In this document: positions 1 to 8,879 of the stretch, in pieces
Layout of the letters: each line of letters opens with the position of its first letter
How positions within the stretch are numbered: position 1 is the stretch's first letter
Source of the DNA: Aeromicrobium erythreum
Lineage (GTDB): Bacteria; Actinomycetota; Actinomycetes; Propionibacteriales; Nocardioidaceae
Length of the DNA: 64,000 bases
Direction of reading: 5' to 3'
Assembly: GCF_001509405.1 (NCBI RefSeq)
Contig: NZ_CP011502.1
Coordinates: 372,001-436,000, forward strand
Made by a program: the position numbers and the translations under genes
The notes under the pieces: model-generated
Told to the model about the DNA's origin: nothing
Database searches by the model: none
What the model saw: the letters and a program-made list of their open reading frames with translations, nothing else

Positions 1-1043
1 CCGTTGCTGGCGGCCACGTGCTTGACGATGGACAGGCCGAGCCCCGTGCCGCCCGTGGCGCGGGCGCGGGCGGGGTCGACCCGGTAGAAGCGCTCGAAGA
101 TCCGCTCGAGCTCGGGGCCGGCGATGCCGATGCCGTTGTCGGCCACGCTGATGCGCACGTCGTCGCCGGCGAGCGCGGCCGTGACGACGACGCGCGAGCC
201 CTCCGGGCTGTACGTCACGGCGTTCTCGACCAGGTTGCTCACGGCCGCGTGCAGCTGGGCGCGGTCGCCGTGCACGAGCAGGTCGGGCTCGACCGTGCGC
301 GAGATCTCGATGCGCTTGCGCTCGGACTCCGTGGCCGAGTGCTCGCAGGCCTCAGCGACGAGCTCGTCGACCTTGACCGTCGTGGCGTCGTCGCTGGCCA
401 CGTCGTTCTGCAGCCGGGACAGGTCGATGATCTGCTGCACAAGCCGGGTGAGGCGCTCGCTCTCGGTCTGCATGCGCGAGGCGAACCGCACGACCGACTC
501 GGGGTCGTCCTTCGCCTCGGCGACGGCCTCCGCGAGCAGGTTCAGGGCGCCCACCGGCGTCTTCAGCTCGTGGCTGACGTTGGCGACGAAGTCGCGGCGG
601 ATGTTCTCGACGCGCTGCTGGTCGGTCCGGTCGAGGGCCAGCACGATCACCAGGCGCGACGTCAGCGGGGCGACGCGCACCGACACGTGTGCCGGGAGGC
701 CGCGGCGGCGCTGCAGCGTCAGGTTCGACTCGCGCACCTGGCCGTCGCGACGCACCTGCTGCACCATCGCGCGGATCTCGTCGGGCTCGATCCGGCGGTC
801 GCGCACGATCCCGAGGGCCACCGCCTGGGCCGAGGCCTCGAGGACGGTGTCGGAGGAGTCGAGCAGGACGGTGGTCGACGACAGCACCGAGAGCACCGCC
901 TGAGCACCGGGCGGCACGAGCGGCGCGGGCTCCTCGGGCACCGCGTTCTGGCGCCGTTCACTGAACAGCCAGACGAACGTCACCGTGGCGCCGACGGCCG
1001 CGCCGACGGCGCCGGCGATCAGGTAGGCCGCGTCGATGTCCAC
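1..1043 (-). CDS. senX3: SenX3-type sensor histidine kinase (3' end cut by window edge)
   Basis: Membrane-anchored histidine kinase, probably the phosphate-starvation sensor partnered with a RegX3/PhoP-type regulator lying beyond the left edge. About 347 codons are visible. One N-terminal transmembrane helix (near residues 5-23) is followed by a PAS-like segment, then a HisKA box with the phospho-acceptor in VSHELKTP, and an HATPase region showing the N box (NLVENAV), DNGIGIP, and a G box (GTGLGLS) just before the sequence leaves the window. The GTG at 1043 is chosen because TAGCAT lies exactly 6 nt upstream, fitting a leaderless transcript. It diverges from phoU over GTTCAC repeats, the usual senX3/phoU arrangement in actinobacteria. 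SenX3 identity is inferred from architecture and neighbour; kinase assignment is certain. Confidence 0.88.
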   Translation of the reverse strand, partial: MDIDAAYLIAGAVGAAVGATVTFVWLFSERRQNAVPEEPAPLVPPGAQAVLSVLSSTTVLLDSSDTVLEASAQAVALGIVRDRRIEPDEIRAMVQQVRRDGQVRESNLTLQRRRGLPAHVSVRVAPLTSRLVIVLALDRTDQQRVENIRRDFVANVSHELKTPVGALNLLAEAVAEAKDDPESVVRFASRMQTESERLTRLVQQIIDLSRLQNDVASDDATTVKVDELVAEACEHSATESERKRIEISRTVEPDLLVHGDRAQLHAAVSNLVENAVTYSPEGSRVVVTAALAGDDVRISVADNGIGIAGPELERIFERFYRVDPARARATGGTGLGLSIVKHVAASN

Positions 1044-1049
1044 ACCGCG

Positions 1050-1055
1050 ATGCTA
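1050..1055 (-). promoter_or_regulatory. Leaderless -10 box of the sensor kinase
   Basis: Read on the minus strand, TAGCAT matches the actinobacterial TAnnnT -10 consensus and ends 6 nt before the GTG at 1043. Transcription would therefore begin at or next to the start codon. A GTTCACC half-site (1064-1070) sits just upstream. Confidence 0.55.
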
Positions 1056-1115
1056 GGCCCACCGTTCACCCAGGTCCGAGCGCGAACCGCCTCTGACGTG
1101 CGGCTTTCCGCGGCT

Positions 1116-1153
1116 GTTCACGGTTCGTTCACCGGGGGTCGCTCATCGTTCAC
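1116..1153 (+). promoter_or_regulatory. PHO-box-like direct repeats between senX3 and phoU
   Basis: GTTCAC occurs at 1116, 1127 and 1148, i.e. with 11- and 21-nt spacing, and a further GTTCACC lies at 1064. Eleven-nt direct repeats starting GTTCACC are the documented form of the Streptomyces PHO box bound by PhoP, the counterpart of RegX3. The array lies upstream of the phoU -10 (TAGGGT, 1164-1169), where an activator would bind. Binding by the cognate regulator is inferred. Confidence 0.65.
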
Positions 1154-1163
1154 CGGTTTCTTC

Positions 1164-1169
1164 TAGGGT
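1164..1169 (+). promoter_or_regulatory. Leaderless -10 box of phoU
   Basis: TAGGGT ends 7 nt before the phoU ATG (1177). No Shine-Dalgarno sequence is possible in the remaining leader, so a leaderless mRNA is likely. Confidence 0.55.
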
Positions 1170-1176
1170 CTGGGGC

Positions 1177-1827
1177 ATGCGTGATGCGTACTACGAGCAG
1201 CTCGACACCATCGTCGACGACCTGGTCCAGCTGACCGGGACCGTCCGCAAGGCCGTCGCTGCCTCCACCGCCGCCCTCCTCAACGCCGACGCCCCGCTCG
1301 CCGAGCAGGTGATCGACGGCGACAAGCAGATCGACGAGACGACGGAGGAGATCGAGGAGCGCGCCCTGCTGCTGCTCGCCACCCAGCAGCCGGTCGCCAC
1401 CGACCTGCGCCAGCTGGTCGCGACGCTGCGCATGCTCACCGACCTGCAGCGCATGGGCGACCTCTCCGTGCACGTGGCCAAGGTCGCCCGGCTGCGCATG
1501 CCCGACGTCGCCGTCCCGGTCTCCATCCAGCCGACGATCATGGCCATGGCGTCCGTCGCCGACCAGATGATCCACGCGGCGTCGCGGATCGTCGCCAACC
1601 GCGACGTCGACGCGGCCAGCCGCCTCGAGGACACCGACGACGAGATGGACCGGCTGCGCAAGGACCTCTTCCGCGCGCTGCTCGGCGGCACCTGGGAGCA
1701 CGGCATCGAGCCGGCGATCGACCTGGCGCTCCTCGGTCGCTACTACGAGCGCATCGGCGACCACGCGGTCTCCATGGCGCGTCGCGTCGTCTACCTGGTG
1801 ACCGGCGAGATCGCTCCCGGCGCCTGA
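1177..1827 (+). CDS. phoU: Phosphate transport system regulator PhoU
   Basis: 216-residue cytoplasmic PhoU, the usual length for this family, which relays the state of the Pst phosphate transporter to the histidine kinase. Two PhoU helical-bundle repeats are visible, each with the metal-binding E/DxxxD signature: one in the segment LTDLQRMGDLSVHVA (around residues 88-102) and one in LLGRYYERIGDHAVSMA (around 183-199). It starts MRDAYYEQLD, typical of actinobacterial PhoU. It is divergently transcribed from the SenX3-type kinase over PHO-box-like repeats, so phosphate-controlled expression is expected. A strong hairpin follows the stop. Identity is secure. Confidence 0.95.
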   Translation: MRDAYYEQLDTIVDDLVQLTGTVRKAVAASTAALLNADAPLAEQVIDGDKQIDETTEEIEERALLLLATQQPVATDLRQLVATLRMLTDLQRMGDLSVHVAKVARLRMPDVAVPVSIQPTIMAMASVADQMIHAASRIVANRDVDAASRLEDTDDEMDRLRKDLFRALLGGTWEHGIEPAIDLALLGRYYERIGDHAVSMARRVVYLVTGEIAPGA

Positions 1828-1845
1828 GCCACGCCTCGTCGCACG

Positions 1846-1890
1846 ACGAAGGGCCGTCCACGATCCGTGAGGATCGGGACGGCCCTTCGT
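1846..1890. terminator. Bidirectional hairpin terminator between phoU and the lipoprotein gene
   Basis: A perfect 14-bp inverted repeat (1846-1859 with 1877-1890, ACGAAGGGCCGTCC and its complement) encloses a second nested stem CGATCC/GGATCG (1861-1866 with 1871-1876). It lies between convergent genes and can serve both. Confidence 0.8.
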
Positions 1891-1936
1891 GCGTCCGTGT
1901 CGGACCTGGCGACGTCGCCGCCAGGTCCGCCGGGGG

Positions 1937-2497
1937 TCAGCTGCCGGCGGTGGGGCTGGGGCTCGCGCTCGGCGTCGGGGTGGCCGACGACTCCGGGCTC
2001 ACCGGCTTCTCGGCGACGTCGGAGTAGGTCGACGTGCGGGCGACGATCGGCGCCTCGATCTCGACCTCGTCGCCACCGGAGAAGGTGAGCGTGAGGCGGG
2101 CGTAGCGGCCCAGCTCGACCGACGAGCCGTCGATGTCGGCAACCTCGCCCTGGCGACCCAGCGTGTACAGCTGGCGGGGCTGCAGCTCGACGGGCAGGGC
2201 CGGCTCGGCCGTGACCGAGCCGGAGCCCTCCAGTGGGCGGACGGTGACCGACTCGAGCGTCTGCTCCTCGTCGGTGGTGTTCAGCAGACCGACGGACAGC
2301 GCGTAGGTGTCGTCGGTGTTGGCCACCAGGAGCGCGTTGTACAGGCGCACGTCGCCCGTGCGCACGTTCGCGCCGATGCCGGGCTGGTACTGCTGGTTCG
2401 TCTGGGTGCTTCCACCGGTGCCGCAGGCGGTGAGCCCGAGGGCGGCGGTGAGCATCAGGGTGGCGGCCGTGAGACGGCGCGTGCGAACGGTGGACAC
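1937..2497 (-). CDS. Secreted lipoprotein of unknown function
   Basis: 186-residue lipoprotein. The GTG at 2497 places a short basic n-region, a hydrophobic core and the lipobox LTAC at the N terminus, so lipidation of that Cys and attachment to the outer face of the membrane are expected. The mature part is predicted beta-rich (runs such as VTVRPLEGSG and LTLTFSGGDEVEIEAP) and ends in a Ser/Thr/Pro low-complexity tail. A longer in-frame reading exists upstream, but it has arginine-rich frame-shadow composition and lacks a signal. The position next to carD and ispF recurs in Nocardioidaceae as I recall. The function is not recognised; copper-chaperone-like folds have similar length, but no metal-binding Met/His motif is seen. 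Confidence 0.8.
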   Translation of the reverse strand: MSTVRTRRLTAATLMLTAALGLTACGTGGSTQTNQQYQPGIGANVRTGDVRLYNALLVANTDDTYALSVGLLNTTDEEQTLESVTVRPLEGSGSVTAEPALPVELQPRQLYTLGRQGEVADIDGSSVELGRYARLTLTFSGGDEVEIEAPIVARTSTYSDVAEKPVSPESSATPTPSASPSPTAGS

Positions 2498-2679
2498 CGG
2501 GCACCTGCTTCTACGTCGAGGAGGGTCGTCGTGCGGAGCATATCGGAGGGCGTCGCGGCGGCGGGGTGCGGGCCGGGCCCCTGGGCAGGGGCGGAACCTA
2601 CCGTCCGACCCCGAGGAACGGCTGAAAAGGCCGTCCGTGGCGCGTGTTAAACTGGTCACCTACGAAAGGTGCCGCGTTT

Positions 2680-3165
2680 ATGACTTTCACTGTCGGCGAG
2701 ACGGTTGTGTACCCGAACCACGGGGCCGCAGTCATCGAAGACATCGAGAAGCGGACGATCAAGGGGGAAGAGCGCGACTACCTGGTCCTGCGCATCGTCG
2801 CCCAGAACGACCTGGTCGTCCGTGTGCCCGCCTGCAACGTCGACCTGGTCGGCGTCCGTGACGTCGTCGACGCCGACGGCCTCGAGCGTGTGTTCAGCGT
2901 CCTGCGCGCCGAGCACGTCGAGGAGCCGACCAACTGGTCGCGTCGCTACAAGGCGAACCTCGAGAAGCTGCACTCCGGTGACGTGCTCAAGGTGGCCGAG
3001 GTCGTGCGCGACCTCTGGCGCCGCGACCACGAGCGTGGCCTGTCCGCCGGCGAGAAGCGGATGCTGGCCAAGGCGCGCCAGATCCTGGTCTCCGAGCTCG
3101 CCCTCGCGGAGAAGACCAACGAGGACAAGGCCGAGCTGCGGCTCGACGAGGTCCTCGCCTCCTGA
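2680..3165 (+). CDS. carD: RNA polymerase-binding transcription factor CarD
   Basis: 161 residues, exactly the family size. CarD binds the RNA polymerase beta subunit and stabilises open complexes at most promoters. The N-terminal CarD/TRCF RNAP-interacting domain (residues 1-55) begins [17 protein letters not shown]. The C-terminal helical DNA-binding domain (about 60-161) keeps the wedge tryptophan as W86 in EPTNWSRRY, equivalent to W85 of Mycobacterium tuberculosis CarD. The ATG at 2680 follows GAAAGG (2664-2669) with 10-nt spacing, and TAAACT (2648-2653) is a plausible -10. It is essential in mycobacteria. A GC-rich hairpin follows immediately, separating it from ispF on the other strand. 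Confidence 0.96.
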   Translation: MTFTVGETVVYPNHGAAVIEDIEKRTIKGEERDYLVLRIVAQNDLVVRVPACNVDLVGVRDVVDADGLERVFSVLRAEHVEEPTNWSRRYKANLEKLHSGDVLKVAEVVRDLWRRDHERGLSAGEKRMLAKARQILVSELALAEKTNEDKAELRLDEVLAS

Positions 3166-3181
3166 CCCGAGCCGGTCCGAC

Positions 3182-3208
3182 GGCCCCCGCCCCCTCCGGG
3201 CGGGGGCC
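3182..3208. terminator. GC-rich hairpin terminator after carD
   Basis: GGCCCCCGCCC (3182-3192), a 5-nt loop, and GGGCGGGGGCC (3198-3208) form a perfect 11-bp stem 16 nt after the carD stop. No long U-tract follows, which is usual in high-GC actinobacteria. It also faces the 3' end of ispF. Confidence 0.75.
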
Positions 3209-3262
3209 CTCGTCGTTCCTGGGGGCCTGTCGTTCCCGGGGCCCGTCTGGCGGGACAGCAGG

Positions 3263-3745
3263 TCAGCGTCGTGCGACGAGCGCGGTGGCCACCGCCGCCA
3301 CGCCCTCGCCGCGGCCGGTCAGGCCGAGACCGTCCGTGGTCGTCGCGGAGATGCTCACGGGGGCGCCGACGACGGACGTCAGCAGCTCCTGTGCCTCGTC
3401 GCGACGGGGGCCGAGGCGTGGCGCGTTGCCGATCACCTGCACCGCCACGTTGAGCACGCCGAAGCCCGCCTCGTCGAGCAGGCGCACCGTCTCGGTCAGG
3501 AACGTCGTGCCGGAGGCGCCGGCGAGTCGCGGGTCGGCGGTGCCGAAGCGTGACCCGATGTCGCCGAGGCCGGCTGCGGAGAGCAGAGCGTCGACCATCG
3601 CGTGGCACGCGGCGTCGCCGTCGGAGTGACCCTCCAGGCCCGCGTCCTCGCCCGGCCACTCCAGACCGGCGAGCCACATCGGCCGTCCGCGCACGAGGCG
3701 GTGGACGTCGGTGCCGATGCCGGTGCGCAGGTCGGGCCAGGTCAT
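3263..3745 (-). CDS. ispF: 2-C-methyl-D-erythritol 2,4-cyclodiphosphate synthase
   Basis: 160 residues, normal for IspF, which converts CDP-methylerythritol 2-phosphate to the 2,4-cyclodiphosphate in the MEP isoprenoid pathway. Visible signatures are the metal-binding GTDVHRL near residue 12, the GHSDGDA loop, GDIGSRFG and the C-terminal [14 protein letters not shown] stretch. The start ATG (3745) gives [15 protein letters not shown]. ispD, often its neighbour or fusion partner, is not within the window. It lies 17 nt downstream of the C39-type peptidase on the same strand, so the two could be cotranscribed, although there is no functional link. Identity is secure. Confidence 0.95.
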   Translation of the reverse strand: MTWPDLRTGIGTDVHRLVRGRPMWLAGLEWPGEDAGLEGHSDGDAACHAMVDALLSAAGLGDIGSRFGTADPRLAGASGTTFLTETVRLLDEAGFGVLNVAVQVIGNAPRLGPRRDEAQELLTSVVGAPVSISATTTDGLGLTGRGEGVAAVATALVARR

Positions 3746-3762
3746 GGCTGCATCCTGCCCGA

Positions 3763-5022
3763 CTACCAGCGCGGGCTGTCCTTCGGCAGGGCCTTGCTGC
3801 CCGGCCGGATGACGTAGACGATGCCGCCGCTGCCGCCGAGCCACGCGCGCTCGAACTGCGCGCGGTCGTAGGTACGACGCACGGCGGCGTTCGTGGCGCC
3901 GGCAGGGTCGTTGGCGATGACGCGACCGTCGCGCGTGAAGCCGCTGATGACCATCAGGTGTCCCGGCGTCGAGGAGATCGGGGCGCCGCTCAGCTCTCCG
4001 CGGCCGAAGGCGACCGAGGCGACGAGCGGGATGCCCGCCTTGATGAACTGCTCGGCCTCGCGCAGGTCGTACAGGCGCGTCACGAACGTGTCGAGCCCGT
4101 AGGTGCTCGCGTACGCGGCGCTCATGGGCCAGTTGCCGGTGCCCTGGTAGCGGTAGTCGTAGGAGTAGCGCGCGGCGTGGTCGACCTGGCGGTCGGCGCC
4201 CCTCGCCCAGCTCAGCTCGCGCGACGTCGGCCCGGAGCCGAAGTAGCGCAGGATCATCGACACCGACGTCGGCGAGCACCAGGCCTCGCCCCCGCCTCCC
4301 CACTCGGGGTGGTGCCCGCGGTGCGTCATCTGCGAGTAGGTCGGCACCGACAACGTGGTCGTGCGCGTCATCGTCGTGCGGCTCGTGGCGATGCGTCGGG
4401 TCGTGTACGACGACGCGGCGCCGCCGACGGACTCCACGCGGGGCGTCGCACGCGACGTCGGGCGGCGCAGCAGCTCGACCTGCACCTGCCACTGGCTGAA
4501 CGTGCTCGAGCCGTTGGCGCGCACCGTGTCGGTGTCGAGCCGGGCGAGGTCGTCGGTCTGCGACGGGCCCGACGTGCGGTAGACGCCGCTCTCGCCCTTG
4601 GCCCAGATGGCGACGGTGTCCCAGCTGCCGACCTTCGACCCCTGGCGCACGCGGGCCTTGACCCGCAGCCACGTGTCGTCGGGCGTGCGAGCGCTCCACG
4701 ACGGCACCAGGGCGCGCGCGGAGTAGCCCGTCGACGACCACGGCGACGTCCAGGTGCCGTACGCCCATGTGGCGGTGCGGCCCTTGTACGGGTCGCGGTA
4801 GGTCTGGCGGCGCTTCGGCGAGTCGAGCACGAGCGCGGAGCCGGAGACCCGGACGCCGTCGAACGAGCCCTTCTGGAGCTGGGCCGCGCTGACCCAGCGG
4901 ACGGTGCTCGCCGACTGCGACGCGGCCTGCGCGGGCGCGGTCGGGACGAGCAGCGACGCGAGCAGGACGGCGGCGACGGCGGGAACGGTGCGGCGCGGTG
5001 CATGCCGACGGGGAAGAGGCAT
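3763..5022 (-). CDS. Secreted C39-like cysteine peptidase family protein
   Basis: 419 residues with a clear Sec signal peptide (basic start, hydrophobic core to about residue 27, APAQA-A cleavage region near 33). Residues 40-200 look like a beta-sandwich exported domain; residues 225-400 form a papain-like C39_2 domain. The catalytic Cys is C249 in [10 protein letters not shown], the His is H355 in STPGHLMV, and N371/D372 in VIANDPAG complete the triad. It is therefore probably an active extracellular cysteine peptidase or amidase. Nothing in the context indicates a bacteriocin-ABC transporter, so a leader-peptidase role is unlikely. The substrate is unknown; cell-wall peptide or nutrient protein hydrolysis are possible. 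Confidence 0.85.
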   Translation of the reverse strand: MPLPRRHAPRRTVPAVAAVLLASLLVPTAPAQAASQSASTVRWVSAAQLQKGSFDGVRVSGSALVLDSPKRRQTYRDPYKGRTATWAYGTWTSPWSSTGYSARALVPSWSARTPDDTWLRVKARVRQGSKVGSWDTVAIWAKGESGVYRTSGPSQTDDLARLDTDTVRANGSSTFSQWQVQVELLRRPTSRATPRVESVGGAASSYTTRRIATSRTTMTRTTTLSVPTYSQMTHRGHHPEWGGGGEAWCSPTSVSMILRYFGSGPTSRELSWARGADRQVDHAARYSYDYRYQGTGNWPMSAAYASTYGLDTFVTRLYDLREAEQFIKAGIPLVASVAFGRGELSGAPISSTPGHLMVISGFTRDGRVIANDPAGATNAAVRRTYDRAQFERAWLGGSGGIVYVIRPGSKALPKDSPRW

Positions 5023-5102
5023 TCTTCGAGGGTAGGTGACGTCAGGGGCTCGTGGGGCGGTTGGGACGAATCGGTCTGGTCGGGGCCGGGGTCGCGGACC
5101 GT

Positions 5103-5108
5103 TAGGAT
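5103..5108 (+). promoter_or_regulatory. Leaderless -10 box of cysS
   Basis: TAGGAT ends 6 nt before the cysS GTG (5115), the spacing expected if the transcript starts at the initiation codon. Confidence 0.55.
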
Positions 5109-5114
5109 TCCGGG

Positions 5115-6533
5115 GTGAGCCTGCGCCTGTACGACACCGCCACCCGGCAGCAGCGCGACCTCGACCCGGTCGTGCCCGGCAAGGTCGGCATCTACCACTG
5201 CGGGCTCACCGTGCAGGGACCGCCGCACGTCGGGCACATCCGCAAGGAGGTCGTCTTCGACGTCCTGCGACGCTGGCTCGAGCGCGCCGGCTACGAGGTC
5301 ACCATCGTCGCGAACGTCACCGACATCGACGACAAGATCCTCGCCAAGGGTCGCGAGCAGGGTCGGCCCTGGTTCGCGGTGGCCTACGAGAACGAGCGCG
5401 CCCTGCATGCCGCGTACGAGGTGCTCGGCTGCCGGCCGCCCACGTACGAGCCGCGTGCGACGGGCGTCGTGCCCGAGATGATCGAGCTCATGGAGACGCT
5501 CATCGAGCATGGTCACGCCTACCCGGCGGAGAACGGCTCGGGCGACGTCTACTTCGACGTCCGGTCCTGGCCCGCGTACGGCGAGCTCAGCAACCAGCAC
5601 GTCGACGACATGCAGGCCGCGCCCGACGCGCCGGCCGACGGCAAGCGCGACCCGCGCGACTTCGCCCTGTGGAAGGGCCACAAGGAAGGCGACCCGGAGT
5701 CGGCGTCGTGGCCGACGCCGTGGGGCCGGGGTCGCCCCGGGTGGCACCTCGAGTGCTCGGCGATGGCCGCGAAGTACCTCGGCACCGAGTTCGACATCCA
5801 CGGTGGCGGCCTCGACCTGCGCTTCCCGCACCACGAGAACGAGATCGCCCAGTCGCGCGCTGCCGGCCAGCCGTTCGCGCGGCTCTGGATGCACAACGCG
5901 ATGCTCAACCTGAGCGGCGCGAAGATGTCGAAGAGCGTCGGCAACACGCTGATGGTCAGCGAGGTCGTCAAGCGGGTGCCGGCCATCGCGCTGCGGTACT
6001 ACCTCGTGGCCGCGCACTACCGCTCGATCATCGAGTTCACGGAGGAGTCGCTGCAGGAGGCCGCGGTCGCGTTCGAGCGCATCGAGGGCTTCGTGCGGCG
6101 CGCCGACGAGACGGTGCGAGCGGCGGGCGGTGACGTCGCGCCGGGCGACGTGGGCGACGCCTTCGCGGCGGCGATGGACGACGACCTCGGCGTCCCGGCG
6201 GCGGTCGCGGTGCTGCAGGGCGACGTGACGCGCGGCAACACGCTGCTCGCCTCGGGCGACTCGGCGGAGCTGCGCGAGGTGCTGGCCACCGTCCGCGCAC
6301 AGCTCGACGTGCTCGGGCTCGACCCGCTCTCCGACCACTGGGCGGCGACGTCGACGTCGGCCGCCGACGAGGCGCTCGCGCCGCTCGTGGAGGCACTGCT
6401 CGCGCAGCGCCAGGAGGCGCGCGCCGCAAAGGACTTCGCCACCGCGGACCGCGTCCGCGACCAGCTGGCCGCGGCCGGCATCGACATCGAGGACACGGCG
6501 CAAGGTCCGCGCTGGTCCGTGAAGGGAACCTGA
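5115..6533 (+). CDS. cysS: Cysteine--tRNA ligase
   Basis: 472-residue class I aminoacyl-tRNA synthetase charging tRNA-Cys. The HIGH-type motif is PHVGH at residues 37-41 and the KMSKS loop is at 270-274. The catalytic zinc is held by C29, C214, H239 and E243, matching E. coli C28/C209/H234/E238. A DALR-type helical tRNA-binding region fills the C terminus. The related MshC of mycothiol synthesis is shorter (about 410 aa) and lacks the complete C-terminal part, so this is the synthetase. The GTG start fits the leaderless promoter. The next gene, rlmB, begins 1 nt after the TGA stop, so they form an operon, as in many actinobacteria. Confidence 0.96.
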   Translation: MSLRLYDTATRQQRDLDPVVPGKVGIYHCGLTVQGPPHVGHIRKEVVFDVLRRWLERAGYEVTIVANVTDIDDKILAKGREQGRPWFAVAYENERALHAAYEVLGCRPPTYEPRATGVVPEMIELMETLIEHGHAYPAENGSGDVYFDVRSWPAYGELSNQHVDDMQAAPDAPADGKRDPRDFALWKGHKEGDPESASWPTPWGRGRPGWHLECSAMAAKYLGTEFDIHGGGLDLRFPHHENEIAQSRAAGQPFARLWMHNAMLNLSGAKMSKSVGNTLMVSEVVKRVPAIALRYYLVAAHYRSIIEFTEESLQEAAVAFERIEGFVRRADETVRAAGGDVAPGDVGDAFAAAMDDDLGVPAAVAVLQGDVTRGNTLLASGDSAELREVLATVRAQLDVLGLDPLSDHWAATSTSAADEALAPLVEALLAQRQEARAAKDFATADRVRDQLAAAGIDIEDTAQGPRWSVKGT

Positions 6534-6534
6534 C

Positions 6535-7482
6535 ATGGCCGGCAACAGCCAGCGCCGCGGCGCGATCAAGAAGACCGGCAAGGGCAACCCCACGGCCGGG
6601 TCCGGCGGACGTCGCCGCAAGGGGCTCGAGGGCAAGGGCCCGACGCCCCGCGCGGAAGAGCGCCCCAACCACAAGGCGTACAAGATGGCGCGCGCCGCCG
6701 ACAAGCGCGAGGCCGCGCGGCCGAAGCGCAAGGGCGGCGACGGCGGACCCGAGTGGGTGGCCGGACGCAACAGCGTCGTCGAGCTGCTGCGCGCGAACGT
6801 GCCCGTCGCCGGCCTGTACATCGCTGAGGGCGCGGAGCGCGACGAGCGCATCCGTGAGATCTTCCGGCTCTCCGCGGAGCAGCACGTGTCGCTGCTCGAG
6901 ATCGGGCGGGTCGAGATGGACAAGCTCACCGGCGGCGCCGTGCACCAGGGTGTCGCAGCCAAGCTCGACGCCTACGACTACGCCCACCCCGACGACCTGC
7001 TCGCGCGGGCCGAGGAGGAGGGTGTGCCGCCGCTCGTCGTCATGCTCGACGGCGTGACCGACCCGCGGAACCTCGGTGCGGTCGTGCGCTCGGCGTCGGG
7101 CTTCGGCGCGCACGGCGTGGTGATCCCCGAGCGTCGGTCGGCGCAGATGACCGCGTCGGCCTGGAAGACGTCGGCGGGTGCCGCCGCGCGGGTGCCGGTC
7201 GCGCGGACCACGAACCTGACCCGTCAGCTGAAGGCGTACCAGGAGGCGGGCCTCATGGTCGTCGGCCTGGCCGCCGACGGCGACGTCGCCCTGCCCGACC
7301 TCGACCTCGCCGACGGACCGCTCGTCGTCGTCATCGGCAGCGAGGGCAAGGGCATCTCCCGCCTCGTCGGCGAGACCTGCGACCAGATCGTCTCCATCCC
7401 CATGGCCTCCAGCCTCGAGTCGCTCAACGCCGGCGTCGCCGCGGGCATCGCGCTGTACCAGATCGCGCAGCGTCGGGTCTGA
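6535..7482 (+). CDS. rlmB: 23S rRNA (guanosine(2251)-2'-O)-methyltransferase RlmB
   Basis: 315-residue SpoU/TrmH-family (SPOUT) methyltransferase. A Lys/Arg-rich, probably disordered extension (residues 1-75) precedes the SpoU substrate-binding domain (about 78-150) and the trefoil-knot catalytic domain with the three family motifs NLGAVVRSASGFGAHG, VIGSEGKGISRL and SIPMASSLESLNAGVAAG. These bind S-adenosylmethionine and form the dimer active site. RlmB is the conserved SpoU protein encoded directly after cysS in actinobacteria, which supports rlmB over a tRNA-modifying paralogue. It starts 1 nt after the cysS stop. Confidence 0.92.
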   Translation: MAGNSQRRGAIKKTGKGNPTAGSGGRRRKGLEGKGPTPRAEERPNHKAYKMARAADKREAARPKRKGGDGGPEWVAGRNSVVELLRANVPVAGLYIAEGAERDERIREIFRLSAEQHVSLLEIGRVEMDKLTGGAVHQGVAAKLDAYDYAHPDDLLARAEEEGVPPLVVMLDGVTDPRNLGAVVRSASGFGAHGVVIPERRSAQMTASAWKTSAGAAARVPVARTTNLTRQLKAYQEAGLMVVGLAADGDVALPDLDLADGPLVVVIGSEGKGISRLVGETCDQIVSIPMASSLESLNAGVAAGIALYQIAQRRV

Positions 7483-7528
7483 GTCGTACGCGGCTGCGGC
7501 CCTCGTGGGCCTGCGGCTGCGCTGCCGC

Positions 7529-7559
7529 GGCCTCTCGTGGGGGCGGCCTCCGAGAGGCC
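7529..7559. terminator. Hairpin downstream of rlmB
   Basis: GGCCTCTCG (7529-7537) pairs with CGAGAGGCC (7551-7559) around a 13-nt loop, 47 nt after the rlmB stop. A terminator is the simplest reading. Confidence 0.5.
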
Positions 7560-7747
7560 TCGACGGGCAGGGTCGCGGACCTCGCCCGAGCACCCCGGCC
7601 TCCGCATCGTCGGTGCTGAAGGATTTGGACGGTTCCGGGGCGATTTGTGCGGCTGAGTCACCCGGAAGTGACCGAAACTGCGGATGCGGTCCGGGGGGGC
7701 TCGGGTGGGGCGCTGGTGCTGTTGCGGCTGGGCCTGGACGCTTGCTG

Positions 7748-7795
7748 GGTCTCGATACAGCGGGACGCCTGCGGCGTGCACCACTCGACCCGCCT
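7748..7795 (+). repeat. Solitary diverged copy of the REP-like element
   Basis: GGTCTCGATAC at 7748 and CACTCGACCCG near 7783 match the conserved ends of the 10.1-11.3 kb array. The core here is GGACGCCTGCGGCGTGC, which is again self-complementary (GACGCC/GGCGTG) but of different sequence. Confidence 0.6.
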
Positions 7796-7849
7796 GAACC
7801 GTTCCCGCCCCCGCGAGCGGGAGGTGCCCCCAGCTGCGCTCGGTCAGGT

Positions 7850-8866
7850 TCAGGCGTCGTATCCCTGCGGGTTCTGCGACTGCCAGGTCCACGTGTCGCG
7901 GCACATGTCGTCGACGGTGCGCGAGGTGCGCCAGCCGAGCTCCTGCTCAGCCTTCGTAGGGTCGGCCCAGAACGCCGGGAGGTCGCCCGGGCGACGGTCG
8001 ACGACCTCGTACGGGATCTCGCGACCGCTGGCGCGCTCGAACGCGTGGATCATCTCCAGCACCGACGTGCCCTGACCGCTGCCGAGGTTCCACACGTGCA
8101 CGCCGGCGTCGCCGCCGACGATCGCGTCGAGCGCGACCACGTGACCCTCCGCGACGTCCTGCACGTGGATGTAGTCGCGCTCCGCGGTGCCGTCGGCCGT
8201 CGGGTAGTCGCCGCCGAAGACCGACAGCCGGTCGCGACGGCCCACCGCGACCTGCGCGATGAACGGCACGAGGTTGTTCGGGATGCCCTGCGGGTCCTCG
8301 CCGATCCGGCCCGACGGGTGCGCGCCGACCGGGTTGAAGTAGCGCAGCAGCGCCACCCGCCACGCCGGGTCCGCCGCGGCGACGTCGGTGAGGATGCGCT
8401 CCGTCATGACCTTCGTCTGCCCGTAGGTGCTCGAGGAGTCGAGCGGCTCGTAGTCCTCGACGTACGGCACGGGCGCCTTCGCGCCGTAGACCGTGGCGGA
8501 GGAGGAGAACACGATCGTGCGGCAGTCGTGGCGGCGCATCGCGTCCATGAGCGTGAACGTCGAGCCCATGTTGTTCGCGTAGTACTCGAGCGGCTTCTGG
8601 GTGCTCTCGCCGACCGCCTTCAGCGCCGCGAAGTGGATGACCGCGTCGAACCCGCGCGCCAGCACCGCGTCGGTCGCGTCGGCGTCGGTGAGGTCGACCT
8701 CGTGCAGGGGCACGTCGCGGCCGGCCAGCTCACCCACCCGGCGCACCGCCTCGGCCTTGCCGTTGACGAGGTTGTCGACCACCTCGACGTCGTGGCCCTG
8801 CTCGAGGAGGGTGAGGACGGTGTGGGAGCCGATGTAGCCGGCGCCGCCGGTGACGAGGACACGCAT
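7850..8866 (-). CDS. galE: UDP-glucose 4-epimerase
   Basis: 338-residue extended short-chain dehydrogenase that interconverts UDP-glucose and UDP-galactose (Leloir pathway and envelope polysaccharide precursors). The Rossmann NAD motif GGAGYIGSH is at residues 7-15, the catalytic serine cluster is FSSSATVYG (120-128) and the YxxxK pair is Y148/K152 in TYGQTK. The conserved RYFNPVGAHP and GTAERDYIHV segments are also present. The ATG at 8866 was preferred over the upstream in-frame codons because TAGCGT lies 7 nt before it. Length and motifs are typical of GalE proper rather than other sugar epimerases. Confidence 0.94.
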   Translation of the reverse strand: MRVLVTGGAGYIGSHTVLTLLEQGHDVEVVDNLVNGKAEAVRRVGELAGRDVPLHEVDLTDADATDAVLARGFDAVIHFAALKAVGESTQKPLEYYANNMGSTFTLMDAMRRHDCRTIVFSSSATVYGAKAPVPYVEDYEPLDSSSTYGQTKVMTERILTDVAAADPAWRVALLRYFNPVGAHPSGRIGEDPQGIPNNLVPFIAQVAVGRRDRLSVFGGDYPTADGTAERDYIHVQDVAEGHVVALDAIVGGDAGVHVWNLGSGQGTSVLEMIHAFERASGREIPYEVVDRRPGDLPAFWADPTKAEQELGWRTSRTVDDMCRDTWTWQSQNPQGYDA

Positions 8867-8873
8867 GGGCCCC

Positions 8874-8879
8874 ACGCTA
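8874..8879 (-). promoter_or_regulatory. Leaderless -10 box of galE
   Basis: TAGCGT on the minus strand ends 7 nt before the galE ATG and overlaps the stop codon of the upstream membrane-protein gene. Confidence 0.5.

Larger units (their letters stand above)
7483..7849. other. Intergenic stretch between convergent rlmB and galE
   Basis: No gene is supported here. The stretch holds a 9-bp stem (7529-7559) that can terminate rlmB, a diverged single copy of the REP-like element (7748-7795), and otherwise unassigned sequence. Confidence 0.6.

Noticed and set aside
18-1166. Plus-strand 382-codon frame opposite the sensor kinase
   Set aside because: Arg/Ala/Gly-rich shadow of the kinase gene; the minus strand carries all HisKA and HATPase motifs.
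3550-5118. Plus-strand 522-codon frame across ispF and the C39 gene
   Set aside because: Antisense shadow; both minus-strand genes have full catalytic motifs.
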